Translations under genes and position numbers: made by a program
Shown here: piece after piece, positions 43,973-53,459 of the stretch
How positions within the stretch are numbered: the first letter of the stretch is position 1
Layout of the letters: each line of letters opens with the position of its first letter
From: Bacteroidia bacterium
GTDB lineage: Bacteria > Bacteroidota > Bacteroidia > B-17B0 > Aurantibacillaceae
Direction of reading: 5' to 3'
DNA length: 64,000 nt
NCBI GenBank assembly: GCA_026003255.1
Contig: BPGX01000002.1
Span: forward strand, 1 to 64,000
The notes under the pieces: generated by a model
Databases searched by the model: none
What the model saw: only the letters and a program-made list of their open reading frames with translations
What the model was told of the DNA's origin: nothing

Positions 43973-44593
43973 TTAAAAATTATCGAAAAAAGAGTTTTGA
44001 ATTAAAATTTGTTTGAATTCATTGAGAATAAGAGCCGTGGCGCCCCAGATTATTTCATTTTGATAAATAAAAGCAGGAGCATCAATGTTCAGGTTATCTA
44101 CTAATCGGACTTTTGTCAATTGTTTTTTGAATCGGATTAATTCTATTATTGAACAAAATAAAATCTTTTCAACTTCATCAGGATTGAAATGAAAAGTAGG
44201 TGTCTGTGTGGTATAGCATATTATTGGATAAACAATGTGATTGCTCACAGGAATGTATAATTCGGTTAATCTTCGAATAGGAATAATGGTATTTCGAGAA
44301 ATTCCAATTTCTTCTTCACATTCTCGAACGGCGCAATGTTCAATATCTTCATCGGGGTCTAAACGTCCACCGGGAAGTGCGATTTGTCCTTTATGATGGA
44401 GGGAGTTGGCAGTTCTTTTAATAAGTGGAAAAAATATTTGTTGATTGTTTTCATAAAGTAAGATACATACCGCACTTGGAATAGCGTTAGAAGGTTTTTC
44501 AAAATTTCGATTGGTGAAGCTCATTTCTTTATGAGCAGAAATTCCGGGTAGTTCAGCGGATTTAAGATATTGGCAAACTTGTTTGATATTCAT
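43973..44593 (-). CDS. NUDIX hydrolase, CoA pyrophosphatase-like
   Basis: A 206-residue protein with a complete NUDIX box (GGRLDPDEDIEHCAVRECEE, followed by EIGI). The preceding LIKRTANSLHHKGQIALPGG is typical of the CoA diphosphatase (NudL/PCD1-like) group. It would hydrolyse CoA or derivatives to a phosphopantetheine and 3',5'-ADP. Its ATG overlaps the stop of the MauE-thioredoxin gene as ATGA. Confidence 0.88.
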   Translation of the reverse strand: MNIKQVCQYLKSAELPGISAHKEMSFTNRNFEKPSNAIPSAVCILLYENNQQIFFPLIKRTANSLHHKGQIALPGGRLDPDEDIEHCAVRECEEEIGISRNTIIPIRRLTELYIPVSNHIVYPIICYTTQTPTFHFNPDEVEKILFCSIIELIRFKKQLTKVRLVDNLNIDAPAFIYQNEIIWGATALILNEFKQILIQNSFFDNF

Positions 44594-45540
44594 TTGGTTT
44601 TAGAACTTGTATTATTTAGCCATTTTTCAATTTCATTTTGTTGAAGCGCGATGTAATTTACTCTACTTATCACAGTATCATTTTGAACCAGATAGATGGA
44701 TGGTAAATTTAGTCCAGCAAGATATACAAAAGGTTTCCCTAAAAGCATGCAATAAGGAATGTTAGTGGCTTTTGTGTCATTAAAAAATTTTTGTAAATCA
44801 GCTTCTTCACCATTTAATACAAAATAGAAAGGAAGGTTAGGATTACGTTCTTTCATCAGGCGCATTTTTTTGGCGGCGATTCTACAATGTGGACAGGTTA
44901 AGCTCATAAATGCAATGATGTGTTTACCTTTTTTTAATTCTTGTGGTGGTTGATGTATTTTGGCATATTTAAATAAAGTATCTAATTCAAGTGGGTAAAT
45001 ATCTTCTTTTTTTACGAGATAGTGTTCAGAATAAGATAATTCTACATAGTTTAAAATATGAGGAAGTGCCAGTGATGATAGAGCATTGAGAAGAATAAAA
45101 TATTTTGATTTATTCCAGTCGAAACCATTGTGAAAGAAATAAATTACCAACAGCAATCCTATCATTAAAATGTTTTTAATAAGTGCCTGCAAAGGGGTCA
45201 TAATTATTCGGGTTCCAAAACAACCACAATTTCCAGTATTGCCCTGAAACATTAGTATTGCTGTGAGGTAAATACAAAAAAGAAACAAAACTGCAATGGC
45301 TAATTTAGATGAGAATTTGACTTTTAGATTTGAGATAAGCATTAAACCGATAAAAAATTCTACGCTAATTAAAAAGCGAGCAATAAAGGGCGCTGTATAC
45401 CAATTGGCGATTTTTAGTTCAACAAAAGTAAGTTCAAAAGGTTCAATAGGATATAGCTTTGAATAAGCGGAGTAAATAAAAATTAAACCCAGTATTATAT
45501 TTAGAAAAGTAAGTAGTGAATGTTTAATTTTTGCTTGCAT
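44590..45540 (-). CDS. MauE/DoxX-like membrane protein fused to a thioredoxin-like domain
   Basis: About 316 residues. Four hydrophobic segments fill the first half (LLTFLNIILGLIFIYSAYSK to LIKNILMIGLLLVIYFF) with a GNCGCFG cysteine motif between them, as in MauE/DoxX redox proteins. The C-terminal part has a thioredoxin-like CPHC motif in IAFMSLTCPHCRIAAKKM. The combination suggests electron transfer across the inner membrane to periplasmic disulfides. The start is taken as the ATG at 45540. Confidence 0.82.
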   Translation of the reverse strand: MQAKIKHSLLTFLNIILGLIFIYSAYSKLYPIEPFELTFVELKIANWYTAPFIARFLISVEFFIGLMLISNLKVKFSSKLAIAVLFLFCIYLTAILMFQGNTGNCGCFGTRIIMTPLQALIKNILMIGLLLVIYFFHNGFDWNKSKYFILLNALSSLALPHILNYVELSYSEHYLVKKEDIYPLELDTLFKYAKIHQPPQELKKGKHIIAFMSLTCPHCRIAAKKMRLMKERNPNLPFYFVLNGEEADLQKFFNDTKATNIPYCMLLGKPFVYLAGLNLPSIYLVQNDTVISRVNYIALQQNEIEKWLNNTSSKTK

Positions 45541-45597
45541 CAATAGAATTGTTTTAGGGTGTGAAGTTACTGATTTTAATTTTTAAAAAAATAATTG

Positions 45598-45605
45598 TAC
45601 TTTTG
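45598..45605 (+). promoter_or_regulatory. -7 promoter element for the tandem lipoprotein pair
   Basis: TACTTTTG, an exact TAnnTTTG, 15 nt upstream of the ATG at 45621. Confidence 0.55.
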
Positions 45606-45620
45606 TAGTCAAATTGTTTC

Positions 45621-46496
45621 ATGTTTAGGTTGAGAGCAATTGTAGTTTTATTTTGTGTTATTTCATTTATTTCTGATTGTACAATACAAAAGCGCTTGTA
45701 TCGAAATGGGTTTTATATTGACAGAATAAGTAAGAACAAGGAGATTAAGCAAAGTAATAGTTCAAGATATAATGAAATTAGTTTTAATCCTATTCCTATT
45801 TTGGCCTTGAAAAATGAGAAATTATCAACGGAGTATGTTCAACTGATTAGTGTAAGTAACATTAGGGTACAAAATATAATTGTCCATAAAAAAAATAATA
45901 GAATAATACAGGATAGTTGTAATGATAAACTAATTTTTAGAAATGGAGATATAATAAAAGTTCGTGTAATAGAAGTGTCAGAAGAAAGCGTAAAGTATAA
46001 GCGGTGTGATATGTTAGATGGACCAATTTATTCAGTAGGTATAAATAAGATATATGCAATAGAATATAGAAATGGATATAAAGAATATTTTGAAAACAAA
46101 AAAATACAGGAGAAGATTGTAAGAAGTGATACTGAAAGGCAGTTCCCTCCAAGCTTGACAATTGCATTAATTATTGCTATCACCGGAATTATTGGTTATG
46201 GTTTACTTTTATATCCTTTAATTCCTTTTCTTACGGCCAATGCTAAAAAGAAGATAAAAGAACAACCGGATAAATATAAAGGTTGGGAGTTAAGCGGATG
46301 TTTGTATGCTGGTTCTCTTGTGATTATCGCAATGTTTGTATTAGCTTTATTGTTGATGTTTGCTTTTGAAAGTAGTGCGTTTGGTGGACTTACCTTCAGT
46401 TATTTGTTTTTGTTTTTCTTAATTTTGTTGGGGATAGGTTTATTTATTGCAGCAGCAAACAGTAAACGTACACCTAATAAAGATACTCAATTATGA
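45621..46496 (+). CDS. Membrane lipoprotein of unknown function, first of a tandem pair
   Basis: A 291-residue protein. The N-terminal hydrophobic segment ends in ISDCTIQKRLYRNGFY, where the Cys may be lipidated. A central domain (NGDIIKVRVIEVSEESVKYKRC onward) is followed by two or three hydrophobic segments from about residue 185. The next gene has the same design and clear sequence similarity, so this is a tandem duplication. Such surface or periplasmic domains with trailing membrane helices occur in Bacteroidota, but I cannot assign a function. Confidence 0.78.
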   Translation: MFRLRAIVVLFCVISFISDCTIQKRLYRNGFYIDRISKNKEIKQSNSSRYNEISFNPIPILALKNEKLSTEYVQLISVSNIRVQNIIVHKKNNRIIQDSCNDKLIFRNGDIIKVRVIEVSEESVKYKRCDMLDGPIYSVGINKIYAIEYRNGYKEYFENKKIQEKIVRSDTERQFPPSLTIALIIAITGIIGYGLLLYPLIPFLTANAKKKIKEQPDKYKGWELSGCLYAGSLVIIAMFVLALLLMFAFESSAFGGLTFSYLFLFFLILLGIGLFIAAANSKRTPNKDTQL

Positions 46497-47407
46497 AATT
46501 TAAGTATAAGTTTTCGTTATTGTTGATTTCATTTACTCTAATTTTTTTGTTCTCGTGTGATATTCAAAAACGTTTATACAGAAAGGGATATTATTTTGAA
46601 GGATGGAATAAAAAATCGAAAAATCCGATAGTAGTATCAAAAAATGCCTGTTATCAAATACTTTCACCTATTGGTTTAAAAGCAAGTAGAAATTTTAATG
46701 ATGAAACAAAACTGATAGTTGAAAATAAAAAACTTACAACATCACACATCAATACTAAACAAAAGTATAACAAATCGTATGTTCAAAAGCCCGATAGTTG
46801 TGGGGATAAATTATTATTAAAATCTGGTGATGAGTATGTTGTAAAAATAGTGGAAATATCGGATGACATGATTAAGTATAAACGTTGTGATTTTTTAGAT
46901 GGTCCGCTATACACTATTCATAAATCCAAAGTATACATGATTCAATATTCGAATGGAATTATTGAACATATTATTTATGAAGGAGAAAAGATTGAGAAAA
47001 AAACAAATGAATCGACTACAAATGTTTATTCAAATAACAATGCTTTAAAGAAATATCCAAGTGATTATTGGCTAACCATTACGCTATTTATAGTGGGTTG
47101 GTTTTTTGGTTTAGGTGCAATCTCATGGTACATGGCATTGTTTTATGCAAGAAAGACAAGACGAATTATTCAATCCAATCCGTCTCTATACAAGGGGTAT
47201 TTTGAGATGGGACTTATTATGTATTTTTTATTAACGATATTTAGTTTAGCGGCTATTTTGTCTTTTGTTATTGGAATAGTTATCTTTGCTATGGACCCTT
47301 ACTATCCATTGGCTTCTGCAATTGGTTTAGTATTAATAATTATAGGTATACTATTAGCTATACCACTTGTTTATTTTTTCAGGACCTCTAAAAAAACAGA
47401 TTTTTAG
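46493..47407 (+). CDS. Membrane lipoprotein of unknown function, second of a tandem pair
   Basis: A 304-residue paralog of the preceding protein: lipobox LFSC followed by [12 protein letters not shown], a central part with [20 protein letters not shown] and [12 protein letters not shown], and C-terminal membrane helices. It starts inside the stop of its paralog (ATGA), so the two are made together. Its stop overlaps the convergent fcl gene by 4 nt. Confidence 0.78.
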   Translation: MKFKYKFSLLLISFTLIFLFSCDIQKRLYRKGYYFEGWNKKSKNPIVVSKNACYQILSPIGLKASRNFNDETKLIVENKKLTTSHINTKQKYNKSYVQKPDSCGDKLLLKSGDEYVVKIVEISDDMIKYKRCDFLDGPLYTIHKSKVYMIQYSNGIIEHIIYEGEKIEKKTNESTTNVYSNNNALKKYPSDYWLTITLFIVGWFFGLGAISWYMALFYARKTRRIIQSNPSLYKGYFEMGLIMYFLLTIFSLAAILSFVIGIVIFAMDPYYPLASAIGLVLIIIGILLAIPLVYFFRTSKKTDF

Positions 47408-48348
47408 GCATTAATCCTTGTAAGTTGATTTTCTAAAAAATCCTGGTAGGTCATACGAATGCCTTCTTCCAATTCAATTTTTGAATACCAACCTAGTTGA
47501 TTCAGGTATGTGAGGTCTAATAATTTTCTTGGTGTTCCGTCGGGTTTACTGGTATCAAATACGATTTCTCCTTCAAAACCTACAATTTTTTTTACCAATT
47601 CTGCCAGTTCTTTGATGCTTATGTCTTTTCCTGTGCCAACATTGACAAATTGTTTTTCATTGTAATTTTTCATCAAGAAAAGACAAGCATCAGCTAAATC
47701 ATCCACATGCATGAGTTCTCTTCTTGGGCTACCGGTTCCCCATACAACAACATGAGGTAGATTGTTGATTTTAGATTCGTGGAACTTACGAATTAATGCG
47801 GGTAAAACATGAGAATTATTTAAATCGTAATTATCATTAGGTCCGTATAAGTTTGTAGGCATGGCGGAAATGAAATTACAACCATATTGGTCTCTATATG
47901 CTTCACACATCTTAATGCCCGTAATTTTTGCAATAGCATAAGGTTCGTTAGTCGGTTCTAAATAGCCCGATAAAAGGTATTCTTCTTTCATGGGTTGTGG
48001 AGCAAATTTGGGATAAATACAAGAAGAACCCAAAAAGAGCAATTTTTTTACACCATACTTATATGCAGAGTGAATCACGTTGTTTTGTATCATTAAATTG
48101 TCATATAAAAATTCTGCACGATAAGTATTGTTTGCCAGAATACCACCTACTTTGGCGGCTGCTAAAAAAACATATTCTGGTTTTTCATTCTTAAAAAATT
48201 CTTCAACCGATTGTTGGTTCCTTAAGTCCAATTCTTTTGATGTTTTTGTGATAATGTTAGTATATCCCTCCTTTTGAAGTTTTCTAACAATAGCAGAACC
48301 TACCATTCCTCTATGTCCTGCCACATATATTTTAGAGTTTTTGTCCAT
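47404..48348 (-). CDS. fcl: GDP-L-fucose synthase
   Basis: A 314-residue short-chain dehydrogenase/epimerase. NADP-binding [14 protein letters not shown] at the start, the [18 protein letters not shown] segment with the catalytic Ser, the Y-x3-K in PYAIAKITG and [14 protein letters not shown] are hallmarks of Fcl/WcaG. It makes GDP-L-fucose from GDP-4-keto-6-deoxymannose for surface glycans. GDP-mannose dehydratase is not adjacent. Confidence 0.95.
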   Translation of the reverse strand: MDKNSKIYVAGHRGMVGSAIVRKLQKEGYTNIITKTSKELDLRNQQSVEEFFKNEKPEYVFLAAAKVGGILANNTYRAEFLYDNLMIQNNVIHSAYKYGVKKLLFLGSSCIYPKFAPQPMKEEYLLSGYLEPTNEPYAIAKITGIKMCEAYRDQYGCNFISAMPTNLYGPNDNYDLNNSHVLPALIRKFHESKINNLPHVVVWGTGSPRRELMHVDDLADACLFLMKNYNEKQFVNVGTGKDISIKELAELVKKIVGFEGEIVFDTSKPDGTPRKLLDLTYLNQLGWYSKIELEEGIRMTYQDFLENQLTRINA

Positions 48349-48357
48349 ATAAAAATT

Positions 48358-49065
48358 TTAATGCATGGGTACTTCTATGAGTAATAAATCAGATAAGATA
48401 TTTTGGGTTTGAAATGTTATTTTCTTATTTGTATCCCAGATACCAATGGCATCTCTGTTATTGAGCAATTGTTGTGTTATCTCAACTTGCCCATTAATAC
48501 ACATTAAGTATAATCCATTATCTGAATGATGTAATGAATAATCAAAAGATTTTCCTTGTTCCAATAGTATTCTTGATATGTAAGCGTTTTGATGAATGTG
48601 TAGTCCGATTGGTTCATTAAAAGGTGTTACAAGGTAAATTAACTCGTTGTTTTTTAATTCATATTTCATTTGTTCGTAACGTGGTGTTAAATTTTTTTGG
48701 TCAGGAAAAATCCAGATTTGAAATAATTTTACAATTGAGTCACTACTATTTTTTTCTGAATGAAAAATGCCGCTGCCGGCGCTCATCACCTGTACCTCGT
48801 TTTGTTGAATAGTACCTTTGTTACCCATAGAATCTTCGTGAGTAAGCTCCCCTTCAAGCATTATAGTAATTATTTCCATGTCTTTGTGCGGATGAAAATC
48901 AAAACCAGAATGTGGGGCAATGGTATCATCATTTAAAACTCTCAACATTCCAAAATGAATAAGATGAGGATTATACCAATTTGCAAAAGAAAATGAATAA
49001 TAAGTTTTAAGCCAACCGTAGTCAGCATGTCCTCTTTCATTAGCCGGGAAAAGACGAAAGTTCAT
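48358..49065 (-). CDS. Pirin family protein
   Basis: About 235 residues, two cupin halves. The N-terminal half has the pirin motif HSGFDFHPHKDMEIITIMLE, ELTHEDSMGN and SGIFHSEKN with the metal-binding His residues. Pirins bind iron; some act as quercetinases or redox sensors. The ATG at 49065 begins right after the kynurenine monooxygenase stop (49071), supporting a shared transcript. Confidence 0.88.
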   Translation of the reverse strand: MNFRLFPANERGHADYGWLKTYYSFSFANWYNPHLIHFGMLRVLNDDTIAPHSGFDFHPHKDMEIITIMLEGELTHEDSMGNKGTIQQNEVQVMSAGSGIFHSEKNSSDSIVKLFQIWIFPDQKNLTPRYEQMKYELKNNELIYLVTPFNEPIGLHIHQNAYISRILLEQGKSFDYSLHHSDNGLYLMCINGQVEITQQLLNNRDAIGIWDTNKKITFQTQNILSDLLLIEVPMH

Positions 49066-49070
49066 AAGTT

Positions 49071-50438
49071 TTATTGATATTGAAATGGATGAAATTGAAG
49101 TTGTTGTAAGATGAATTGCTCTGTTTCTGATGAATCCCACTTTTGTTCAATGTTAGGTAATTGCAACACTTTTTGGATGATAGCGTCTTGATAATAACCT
49201 TTTTGCAATGCTTCACTGTAACGAATATCCGGGCGGTATGTAACCATATCGTATAATGGGATCCATTTATCGGGATGAAGTTTGTAAAACCATTGTTCAA
49301 TTTTCTTTTGCAGAATGAACTGTAGATTGGCTGTTTTATCGCGCATTTCAATGTGATTGTCTAATGCTAATTGAGCAATGGCATCTCCGTCTTTTTTTCT
49401 AAGCGTTTGATACTCTTGCAAGATTTTGTGCCAATTTCCGGAGTGTTTATCAATTAGTTCCATTAGTATAACACAATCTTCAAATCCGGCGTTCATTCCT
49501 TGACCATAAAAAGGAGTGATAGCATGTGCAGCATCGCCGATGAGTGCAACTTTGTTAATAACCCATGGATAGCAGCGGACGGTCACAAGAGAAGAAGTAG
49601 GATTTTTGAAAAAATCTTTGATGTAAGTATGCATTAAAGGAACGGCATCGGGGAAATGTGTTTCAAAAAAGTTTTTGACATCGCTTTCTGTTATGAGTTG
49701 TTCAAAGGAATTTTTTCCTTCAAAGGGCATAAAAAGCGTGCAAGTAAAATCACCAGTGGGATTGGGAAGTGCCATCAACATAAATTCTTTGCGTGGCCAG
49801 ATGTGCAGGGCTTCGTGATTATCAAGTTGAAATTTTCCATTAGCATCAGGAGGAATGATGAGTTCTTTATAACCTGTTTCAATGTAAAATTGTTGATACT
49901 GGTAACGGTCATTTTTGATCATCATATTGAGTCGTACAGCAGAGAAGGCACCATCAGCACCGAAAATAATTTCTGCTGATTCGGTTTGTAAATGTTTTGT
50001 CTCAGTATTTTCAAAGGTTGCAGTAGTGTTATTAAAATCAATGTCAATGCATTTTTCATTGAAGTGAAATGAAACATTGGGTAATTGTTCAGCAATATCC
50101 ATTAGCAAGAAGTTAATTTCAGAACGCGACACAGAGTAATTGCATTTTCCATCTGCACTATAAGGTTGAAAATAAGTGGATTTATCAGGTTGGTGAATCA
50201 TTCGCCCATAGACAGGGACGGTAATTTTCATCACTTCATCGTAAACACCGGCTAATTTTAATCCACGAATACCTCTATCACTGAGTGCTAAGTTAATTGA
50301 TTTTCCGGCGTATTGTCTGGTTTTACGCATGTCTGATCGCCGTTCAAATACTTTTACAGTATATCCCTTTTTCCCAAGTAGAATGGCTAATAATGAACCG
50401 ACTAATCCTGCACCAACAATGATAATGGGCTTATTCAT
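49071..50438 (-). CDS. kmo: Kynurenine 3-monooxygenase
   Basis: About 455 residues, an FAD aromatic hydroxylase. IIVGAGLVGSLLAILLGKKG is the dinucleotide-binding start, followed by ADGAFSAVR, and GDAAHAITPFYGQGMNAGFEDC is the second FAD motif. The last part has a hydrophobic stretch as in other Kmo proteins. It hydroxylates kynurenine in the tryptophan-to-NAD route. Other genes of that route are not in the window. The start is the ATG at 50438. Confidence 0.92.
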   Translation of the reverse strand: MNKPIIIVGAGLVGSLLAILLGKKGYTVKVFERRSDMRKTRQYAGKSINLALSDRGIRGLKLAGVYDEVMKITVPVYGRMIHQPDKSTYFQPYSADGKCNYSVSRSEINFLLMDIAEQLPNVSFHFNEKCIDIDFNNTTATFENTETKHLQTESAEIIFGADGAFSAVRLNMMIKNDRYQYQQFYIETGYKELIIPPDANGKFQLDNHEALHIWPRKEFMLMALPNPTGDFTCTLFMPFEGKNSFEQLITESDVKNFFETHFPDAVPLMHTYIKDFFKNPTSSLVTVRCYPWVINKVALIGDAAHAITPFYGQGMNAGFEDCVILMELIDKHSGNWHKILQEYQTLRKKDGDAIAQLALDNHIEMRDKTANLQFILQKKIEQWFYKLHPDKWIPLYDMVTYRPDIRYSEALQKGYYQDAIIQKVLQLPNIEQKWDSSETEQFILQQLQFHPFQYQ

Positions 50439-50491
50439 TTTTTTGAAACAATAATACAAAATTTAATAGGAGAAAAGCAAATGTGAGGTTA

Positions 50492-51133
50492 CTATTCTTC
50501 TTCTTTTAAACTTGGCTTTAATTCTGGCGTTTTAGGTTCTAATACAGGTAAGTTAGCAGATTCGTTTATTGTGTTGTTTTCAGTATCTGATTTTCTTTTT
50601 CTTTTTTTCTTTTTTGGCAATGGGTTGTTAGTAAATTGAGAGGATGAGTCCACATTATGGGTAGTATTTGGCGAAACGTTAGTATTAGTAATAGTTGTGG
50701 TTGTGTTTGATTGTATAACTGTGTTCGTGGTGGTAGCAGGAGATGAAGTAGAGAGAGAATCATTTGAAACATTTTTATTAGAAGATTTCTCAAGGATGCT
50801 ATCTTTGTTTGATTGGGGCAAATGTGTATTAGGGGTTGTATCATAGTATGAGACATCTGTGTTGGAAATATTTTCTTTTGGAGATGAGGGAGATAGTTTT
50901 ACAAAAATGTAAATGATAAATAAAATTATGAGAATTGAAATAGAGATAATTTTGAAGGTGGGATTTTTTAGAATATCGTGTAAAGAAAGTTTAAATGAAG
51001 AATGTTGATGTTTAATATTTTGAAATTCCTGTAATAAGGTTGTTTTTGTTTCTTCAGAAACAGGGATAGTAAAATTTTTTAAAGTTTCTCTGATGTATTC
51101 TTCAATTTGTTTATCTTCATTTAGTTCAGCCAT
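50492..51133 (-). CDS. Single-pass membrane protein, probable anti-sigma-like partner
   Basis: 213 residues. A charged N-terminal part (about 1-70) precedes one membrane helix (IISISILIILFIIYIFV) and a long low-complexity Ser/Thr/Asn tail ending in a basic patch (PKKKKRKRKS). It overlaps the stop of the sigma-like gene by one base, as anti-sigma genes commonly do. No zinc-type anti-sigma motif is seen, so the role is inferred from position and topology. Confidence 0.65.
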   Translation of the reverse strand: MAELNEDKQIEEYIRETLKNFTIPVSEETKTTLLQEFQNIKHQHSSFKLSLHDILKNPTFKIISISILIILFIIYIFVKLSPSSPKENISNTDVSYYDTTPNTHLPQSNKDSILEKSSNKNVSNDSLSTSSPATTTNTVIQSNTTTTITNTNVSPNTTHNVDSSSQFTNNPLPKKKKRKRKSDTENNTINESANLPVLEPKTPELKPSLKEEE

Positions 51134-51690
51134 TATACAATTGATTTAATGGAGGTAAATAAATTGTACTTTGCTTTTTCTAGGAGCGCTTTGATACTTA
51201 ACTCGTTATGTTCTAATATCTCTGCTGTTTCAGAAAGTGAAAATTGGTCAATACAAATAAGATTGTAAATTAATTGTTGTAAGGTATTCAGTTTTCGTAA
51301 ATGTTGAATAAGGTCGTTAGGAGTGAGTGTTTTATAATACTCAGAAGCTGCAAATAAATTAGTATCTTTCTTTTTGTAGGAAGAAACAATTGTGGTATCG
51401 GCGATTCTTTCTCCTTTTCTTTCGGCTAAAATTGTTTTGGCAACACATATAGTAAATTGTTTCAAAAAAGTAGTGTTGTCAAATTCTTCTTCTTCCCGGT
51501 CAAGCAATATTTTAAGAGTTTTCAAAAAACAGGATTTTGTATGATTATTAGCTTGCTCATCCGTTTTGGCATAACGAGAAGCAATACCATTGCAGTAGGG
51601 ATAAATATTTTCAATTAACTGTTCTAAAAAGGCATTATTATTTTTTTTGTGAACTAAAAAATCTTGTTTATTATAGATAATTTTTTGCAT
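51133..51690 (-). CDS. Sigma-70 family (ECF-like) RNA polymerase sigma factor, divergent
   Basis: 185 residues. The C-terminal part (LNTLQQLIYNLICIDQFSLSETAEILEHNELSIKALLEKAKYNL, about residues 135-178) is a region 4 helix-turn-helix as in ECF sigma factors. The N-terminal half would be region 2 but is weakly conserved. A membrane protein gene overlaps its stop, a typical sigma/anti-sigma layout. Targets are unknown. Confidence 0.72.
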   Translation of the reverse strand: MQKIIYNKQDFLVHKKNNNAFLEQLIENIYPYCNGIASRYAKTDEQANNHTKSCFLKTLKILLDREEEEFDNTTFLKQFTICVAKTILAERKGERIADTTIVSSYKKKDTNLFAASEYYKTLTPNDLIQHLRKLNTLQQLIYNLICIDQFSLSETAEILEHNELSIKALLEKAKYNLFTSIKSIV

Positions 51691-51758
51691 TTTGTAGTTG
51701 GTTGCCCCAATATACGAAATAGTACGGTAGTGTTCAAAAAAAATATTTAGTTCAAAAA

Positions 51759-52241
51759 CTAAAAATTTAGACTTAAAGGATTCCCTTCGTAATTAGTAGG
51801 TATTTTTTTTCGCAATAAAAATTTTCCAGCTTTGATATGTCCGTGAATCTTTAATCTAAATGAATTGGGTTGGTATAAAGTGTTTAATATGTCTTGCATA
51901 GTAATTTTGTCAAATGTGGTATTAAGTAATAAGTTATACGATTCAGATGAATTAGCAGGTATGTATATTTTTTTCATTAGAGTAGCTGTGCCTAGTGGAA
52001 GATTCATAAATTGAACATCTGCCTTACCTGAATAGATGTAAAATCCAAAATTATTGGGATTTTTAATTTTCACGGTGATTTCGGTTTGCATTCCTTCTTT
52101 TGAAATTTTTTTTACTTTGAATTGTTCAATGCCTTGCACTGAAACGTCTTTAATACTCAAGCAAGATGTGAAAATGATAGAAAATGTGAGTATTATAAAT
52201 GAATAAACAGATAGTGTTCTTATTTTAATGAAATGTTTCAT
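51759..52241 (-). CDS. LEA14-like lipoprotein
   Basis: 160 residues. A signal peptide ends in ILTFSIIFTSC, a lipobox with a lipidated Cys. The mature part has TEITVKIKNPNNFGFYIYSG and PLGTATLMKKIYIPANSSES, matching the late-embryogenesis-abundant type 2 (WHy-like) beta-sandwich. Bacterial members are periplasmic or envelope-attached, with no defined role. Confidence 0.8.
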   Translation of the reverse strand: MKHFIKIRTLSVYSFIILTFSIIFTSCLSIKDVSVQGIEQFKVKKISKEGMQTEITVKIKNPNNFGFYIYSGKADVQFMNLPLGTATLMKKIYIPANSSESYNLLLNTTFDKITMQDILNTLYQPNSFRLKIHGHIKAGKFLLRKKIPTNYEGNPLSLNF

Positions 52242-52439
52242 TTTTTAGCTGTAAATATATTGAGAAAATAAATGTCCAATTATTTATTAAATTGCAATTA
52301 GAAAAAATATGGGGTTAATCTTTATGGTAAAGAAGCGAAGAATATAGAAGCAGAGAAAGGATGAATTGTAAAGTTTTTGGGGATCAAATAGAATTAAATA
52401 TATGAGTTTCAAAGAAATACATTTTTTCTAAAAAACAAT

Positions 52440-52471
52440 TTTGAAATTTGATAAATGTTTATGTACATTTG
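52440..52471 (+). promoter_or_regulatory. Promoter for tRNA-Val (TTTG-N20-TACATTTG)
   Basis: TTTG at 52440-52443 and TACATTTG at 52464-52471, 20 nt apart, fit the Bacteroidota promoter fully. Transcription would start near 52477, about 24 nt before the mature tRNA. Confidence 0.7.
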
Positions 52472-52500
52472 CGGGCGATATTTTGAGGTACATTAAAAAC

Positions 52501-52575
52501 GGGATCATAGCTCAGCTGGTTCAGAGCACCTGCCTTACAAGCAGGGGGTCACAGGTTCGAATCCTGTTGATCCCA
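52501..52575 (+). tRNA. tRNA-Val (anticodon TAC)
   Basis: A complete cloverleaf. The acceptor arms are GGGATCA and TGATCCC with discriminator A, the D arm is GCTC...GAGC, the anticodon arm is CCTGC-CTTACAA-GCAGG with anticodon TAC, and the T arm is ACAGG-TTCGAAT-CCTGT. CCA is not encoded. Confidence 0.97.
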
Positions 52576-53048
52576 CTACTTTTACTAGGTTTATCATTAA
52601 AATTTGTTTTTATTTTTATTTTGTAATTTTTTATCAGAAAATTGTGAAGTTTCTTATTCCGTTATTTTGTAATATTGTAAAGTATTAGATGTTTCATTGA
52701 AAGTTTGAATATATTTCTCCCATAAATCTTCATTAGATAAACTTAAAACAATAGAACACAGATGCCACAGATTGAAACAGATTTTCACAGATTGTTTCTA
52801 CAAGATTTTTATTTGTCTGTGTGTCATTTGAAGAATTTCATGTACATTTCTAAATAAAATTAGAATATCATTTTTAAGTTTTCATTATGAAGGTAATGAA
52901 GAATTGTGTGCGAAGTTTATTAGTTTCAAAAAGTTGTAATATTAAAAGAACAATTAAGTACATTTATACTATTTTAATAATCATAAAAAAAAACCTAAAC
53001 TTGCAGCACAAAAACATCATTTCATCTAAACTTTAAACTCTTTTATCT
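52576..53048. other. Intergenic stretch with one dispersed repeat
   Basis: No supported gene. At 52753-52793 lies a second copy of the AGAACACAGATG-type repeat seen at 13992-14033. A weak -7 match TAAACTTG (52996-53003) may serve the lipoprotein gene at 53049. Confidence 0.5.
52753..52793. repeat. Dispersed repeat, ACACAGATGCCACAGAT type
   Basis: Copy of the repeat at 13992-14033. Downstream bases (TTTGTCTGTGTGTCATTTG near 52810) partly complement it and could form a hairpin. Confidence 0.55.
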
Positions 53049-53459
53049 ATGAAAAAAATAGCATTTGGTGTGGGATTTGTAACATTAATTTTTGCTTCCT
53101 GTAAAAAAGAAAAGTTTGATTTTGACAAATTTTCAAATTCTAATTTTAATGGTGAATACGCTGCTCCCCTGGTAGCATCAGAACTAACGATTCAGGACAT
53201 ATTGACAAATGCAGACAAGAATAACAACATTCAAGTAGGAAACGATGGTTTTTGTACATTAGTTTATCGCGGAACTTTGTTTACTTCCCGCGCTAAAGAT
53301 TTTGTGATTATTGGAAATCAAAATTTAGTGGGTTATACCTACGATTTTTCCAATACCACTTCATTAGCAAGTTTTAATGCTGCAGCCAATGGTACGCAAT
53401 TTGGACCCTACACGAATTCTGTTACTTCTATATATTGCGCCCACACCACCTTTAATTGA
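53049..53459 (+). CDS. Lipoprotein, N-terminal part (frameshifted gene)
   Basis: 136 residues. A lipoprotein signal (GVGFVTLIFASC followed by KKEKFDF) is clear. The reading frame is convincing until about TNSVTS, then ends after an unrelated tail (IYCAHTTFN). The continuation is one base over: the downstream frame reads IAPTPPLIDSLYTNSG from about 53432, next to a TATATAT run. One extra base there would explain the split. Confidence 0.75.
   Translation: MKKIAFGVGFVTLIFASCKKEKFDFDKFSNSNFNGEYAAPLVASELTIQDILTNADKNNNIQVGNDGFCTLVYRGTLFTSRAKDFVIIGNQNLVGYTYDFSNTTSLASFNAAANGTQFGPYTNSVTSIYCAHTTFN

Noticed and set aside
50566-50856. 96-codon minus-strand ORF
   Set aside because: Alternate frame of the low-complexity tail of the anti-sigma-like protein.
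52441-52626. 61-codon ORF on the plus strand
   Set aside because: It runs across the tRNA-Val gene and its promoter.
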